Shown here in pieces: positions 32,863-34,563 of a stretch of 34,563 nucleotides of DNA. Within the stretch, counting starts at the first letter, position 1. Every line of letters starts with the position of its first letter. The notes under the pieces were generated by a model, which saw nothing but the letters and a program-made list of their open reading frames with translations, was not told the origin of the DNA and did not search any database. The stretch spans positions 1-34,563 of the forward strand of contig NZ_MVQX01000049.1 in NCBI RefSeq assembly GCF_002067275.1, written 5' to 3'. This DNA is from Methanomethylovorans sp. PtaU1.Bin093 (GTDB taxonomy: Archaea; Halobacteriota; Methanosarcinia; Methanosarcinales; Methanosarcinaceae). Position numbers and translations under genes: made by a program.

Positions 32863-33657
32863 ATGACAGCAGGATTGATACTCAATGCAACGATATGTTT
32901 TGCAATAACTGTGTCTTCATTCGCTTTTGCATGGGTGCTTGCAAGCAGTGAACACAAACATAATGATAAAAGTAAGCCTGCTCTATGGGCCCTAGTGATC
33001 CTCTGGTCACTGGTAGCCTTAACATACCTGCCAACTACTATCCGTATGATAGCGGCAGCCACAGATCATCCATCCCTTGACCTGATCATGTATAACCTTG
33101 CAGCAGTACCTTTTTCAATGGTCACTGTTCCACTTGTGTTCTTTATACTATATGTGATAACAGGCAACCAGAAAATTAGTGGATACATCTCTTTCTTGTT
33201 CACGCTTTTTGGGGCAGCATACCTGGCGTTCCTTTACTCTAATGGTGTCATTGGACCCATTATGACCGAATACTCCTCAATGTTCAGCATCAACAGTGAT
33301 ATTGCCATTAATATATATCTTGTTGGACTTTTTGTGATCCCTACAGCAATGATACTGGGAATGATGATGCTGATATTCCTTCAACGTATGCCGCGTCATC
33401 TCAGATATAGGACAGCACTTCCGCTGGTAGCCATATCGTTTGTCTTTGACTTTATGCTTACGGACATGATCACTGATATAGATGTAATGCAAATGGCATC
33501 AAGGATCTTTGTCCTTATTGGCACCGTTCTGGCATTCCTCGCTTATTTCCCCCCAACAACATTGCAAAGAACACTCGGAATAAAGGCATCTCAGAATGAG
33601 AAATATGAGCAGGAGGATGAAGAGGAGGATGAAGAGGAGGACGAAAATGGCCTTTGA
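32863..33657 (+). CDS. Seven-transmembrane protein with acidic tail
   Basis: 264 residues. Seven hydrophobic helices at about 4-27, 40-66, 71-98, 106-128, 148-173, 185-204 and 209-228. No retinal Lys is seen in the last helix, so it is not a typical rhodopsin. The C-terminal tail after about residue 245 is a run of Glu/Asp (EDEEEDEEEDENG). The DNA for this tail also supplies purine-rich ribosome sites for the wHTH gene that overlaps its end by 11 bp. It may be a membrane sensor working with the regulator encoded next to it, which is inference from the coupling. Confidence 0.75.
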   Translation: MTAGLILNATICFAITVSSFAFAWVLASSEHKHNDKSKPALWALVILWSLVALTYLPTTIRMIAAATDHPSLDLIMYNLAAVPFSMVTVPLVFFILYVITGNQKISGYISFLFTLFGAAYLAFLYSNGVIGPIMTEYSSMFSINSDIAINIYLVGLFVIPTAMILGMMMLIFLQRMPRHLRYRTALPLVAISFVFDFMLTDMITDIDVMQMASRIFVLIGTVLAFLAYFPPTTLQRTLGIKASQNEKYEQEDEEEDEEEDENGL

Positions 33658-34009
33658 GATAGATGTAGAAATGGAACAGAAAGTTGCTGATTTCTACCAA
33701 TCGCTTGGTATCAATCAAGGCCCAGGAGATATCCAATATAGACTTATCCTGCTTGTTCTCAACAAGAACGAAGGAAAAGTTACAGAGTTTGCTGATATAA
33801 GGGAGTATACTGACCGCTTTGCTGACAAAGGAAGTATTGGAAGCAAAATGAAAACGGTCTTTCAACTGGAGGGATTGGTCGAGAAGGTTAAAAGAGGAGG
33901 ATATACCATCACTGACAAAGGGATCATAGCTGCCAATTTCCTCAAAGATACCACTGATTTCTATAAGAAGACAAAACGTATGGGAGATATTATCGAGAGA
34001 ATGCCCTGA
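33647..34009 (+). CDS. Winged-helix regulator coupled to the 7-TM gene
   Basis: 120 residues from ATG 33647, which has GGAGG 8 nt before it; the longer open frame upstream (Arg-rich) is the acidic tail read in another frame and not real. Residues about 22-95 are a winged helix: PGDIQYRLILLVLNKNEGKVTEFADI, a recognition helix region KGSIGSKMKTVFQLEGLVEKV, and a wing KRGGYTITDKGIIA. The C-terminal part is helical. Acts as DNA-binding protein; the target could be the shared archaellin promoter 0.9 kb upstream. Confidence 0.75.
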   Translation: MAFEIDVEMEQKVADFYQSLGINQGPGDIQYRLILLVLNKNEGKVTEFADIREYTDRFADKGSIGSKMKTVFQLEGLVEKVKRGGYTITDKGIIAANFLKDTTDFYKKTKRMGDIIERMP

Positions 34010-34274
34010 AGCAGCTTCCAGTGATTTATCAATGATCTGGAAAATATCGACCCGCAACAATCACTTATTCTTCCGCCTAAAAGCATTGCTTTAGAACTAT
34101 GGACCAAAGGTCCCGGGTCTTAACTGAAATGAGCACTTGTAAAGCCATTTGGATCAATAGCAGTGACATATATTTTTTCACTATAGGAGTAGAAGAGTTT
34201 TAGTGTGTGTTGTAACAATGATCGGAATATAACTGATTTAATTCTTGTAGCGAATTTGTGAAGAGAGTTCCAGA
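34010..34274. other. Gap without genes
   Basis: No coding sequence, promoter or RNA gene that I can support. Composition becomes more A+T-rich towards the transposase relic. Confidence 0.4.
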
Positions 34275-34313
34275 TCAAAATCTGGAACTCCCATTAAATC
34301 TATGATTTAATGG
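34265..34313. repeat. Two adjacent perfect hairpins at the relic's end
   Basis: GAGTTCCAGAT (34265-34275) pairs with ATCTGGAACTC (34280-34290) around four bases, and directly next CCATTAAATC (34291-34300) pairs with GATTTAATGG (34304-34313) around TAT. They border and enter the end of the transposase relic. They may be the folded end of a small mobile element or a pair of transcription-stop structures. Confidence 0.65.
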
Positions 34314-34563
34314 TATAGTATAATATGGAACTTGTTTTAGTCCGATTCTCAGCTTCAATTTGTCCATTAATTCTACAAGTTCAACAATACTCCTGTAGTC
34401 CATATTGAGATATCCTTTCAGCAAAAGCAGAGCCAATAGCTAGTGTTGTGTATATGTTCTTTTGGAATATTTGCAACTATAGATCGGCAGGTGTGATTTT
34501 CCTGATACAGCTAGAGCTGTATCAACAAACTTTAAGTACTTATTTGACAAAACACAATCATCC
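34275..34563 (-). pseudogene. Transposase relic with in-frame TAG (runs off right edge)
   Basis: Read from the right edge on the minus strand, a single frame gives SNKYLKFVDTALAVSGKSHL, CKYSKRTYTQH, then TAG (34440-34442), then LLALLLLKGYLNMDYRSIVE and LKLRIGLKQVPYYTI, before leaving the family pattern and stopping at 34275. This matches the N-terminal domain of IS5-type transposases of methanogens, where Gln is expected at the TAG (QHQLL). The later catalytic domain is absent. It is a truncated remnant of an element unlike the one at the left edge. Confidence 0.65.

Noticed and set aside
33596..33646. Upstream extension of the last wHTH gene (Arg-rich start)
   Set aside because: These codons are the acidic tail of the 7-TM gene in another frame; ATG 33647 has the proper ribosome site.
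32863..33657. 7-TM protein as a microbial rhodopsin
   Set aside because: No Lys in the last helix and no rhodopsin signature.

Overview
The window reads as chromosome of a methanogenic archaeon of the Methanosarcinaceae type. The sequence shows archaellins, archaeal BRE/TATA promoters, Shine-Dalgarno sites complementary to an archaeal 16S tail (GGAGGTG), a PGF-pre-PGF surface protein, a DUF2117 protein, and sodium symporters preceded by a tiny 'symporter small accessory' gene. The genus cannot be fixed from sequence alone. No rRNA, tRNA or CRISPR array was recognised. Both edges carry insertion-sequence material: a transposase N-terminal region running off the left edge and a transposase relic at the right edge.

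Layout. 1-1.3 kb: IS end and degraded DNA. 1.3-5 kb (minus strand): a lipoprotein plus secreted coiled-coil pair, a 59-aa zinc-ribbon gene with a strong hairpin in its leader, a two-cluster ferredoxin and a voltage-gated-type K+ channel. 5.1-9.9 kb (plus): a SAM methyltransferase and two tandem copies of a [small membrane protein + Na+/solute symporter] operon, each with the same promoter and a co-varying dyad. 10-12.5 kb: a metallo-beta-lactamase-fold hydrolase, a DUF2117 protein and a winged-helix regulator. 12.7-15.3 kb: a large surface protein with five tandem 92-residue FnIII-like repeats. 15.4-15.8 kb: a ubiquitin-like (SAMP/MoaD-type) protein and a 47-aa partner.

16-32.7 kb is the most unusual part. 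It holds a ParA-like ATPase and wHTH protein flanked by two RecA/KaiC-fold proteins with abnormal or absent P-loops. Next is an eight-gene minus-strand operon: CheF-like, V4R-like, Sm-like, KaiC-like ATPase, roadblock-like, coiled-coil/wHTH, GNAT-like and one unknown. Upstream on the same strand is an archaellin operon: two archaellins, a C-terminally anchored surface protein, a lipoprotein, a histone-deacetylase-fold enzyme with a 300-residue disordered N-terminus, a deleted second deacetylase copy, and a second GNAT protein with a zinc-ribbon tail. No archaellum motor genes (arlI, arlJ, arlH, arlF, arlG) were recognised. My inference is that this is a surface-appendage and signalling region combining ATPase switches with reversible acetylation. 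A divergent 7-TM protein and a wHTH protein share the archaellin promoter region.

A further theme is translation initiation. Several genes show GGTG-N5-ATG. Two genes with plausible signal peptides (surface proteins at 12793 and 31044) have the same GGTG-N5 spacing but are followed by ATT or ATC, and a third weaker case (15657) precedes the ubiquitin-like gene.
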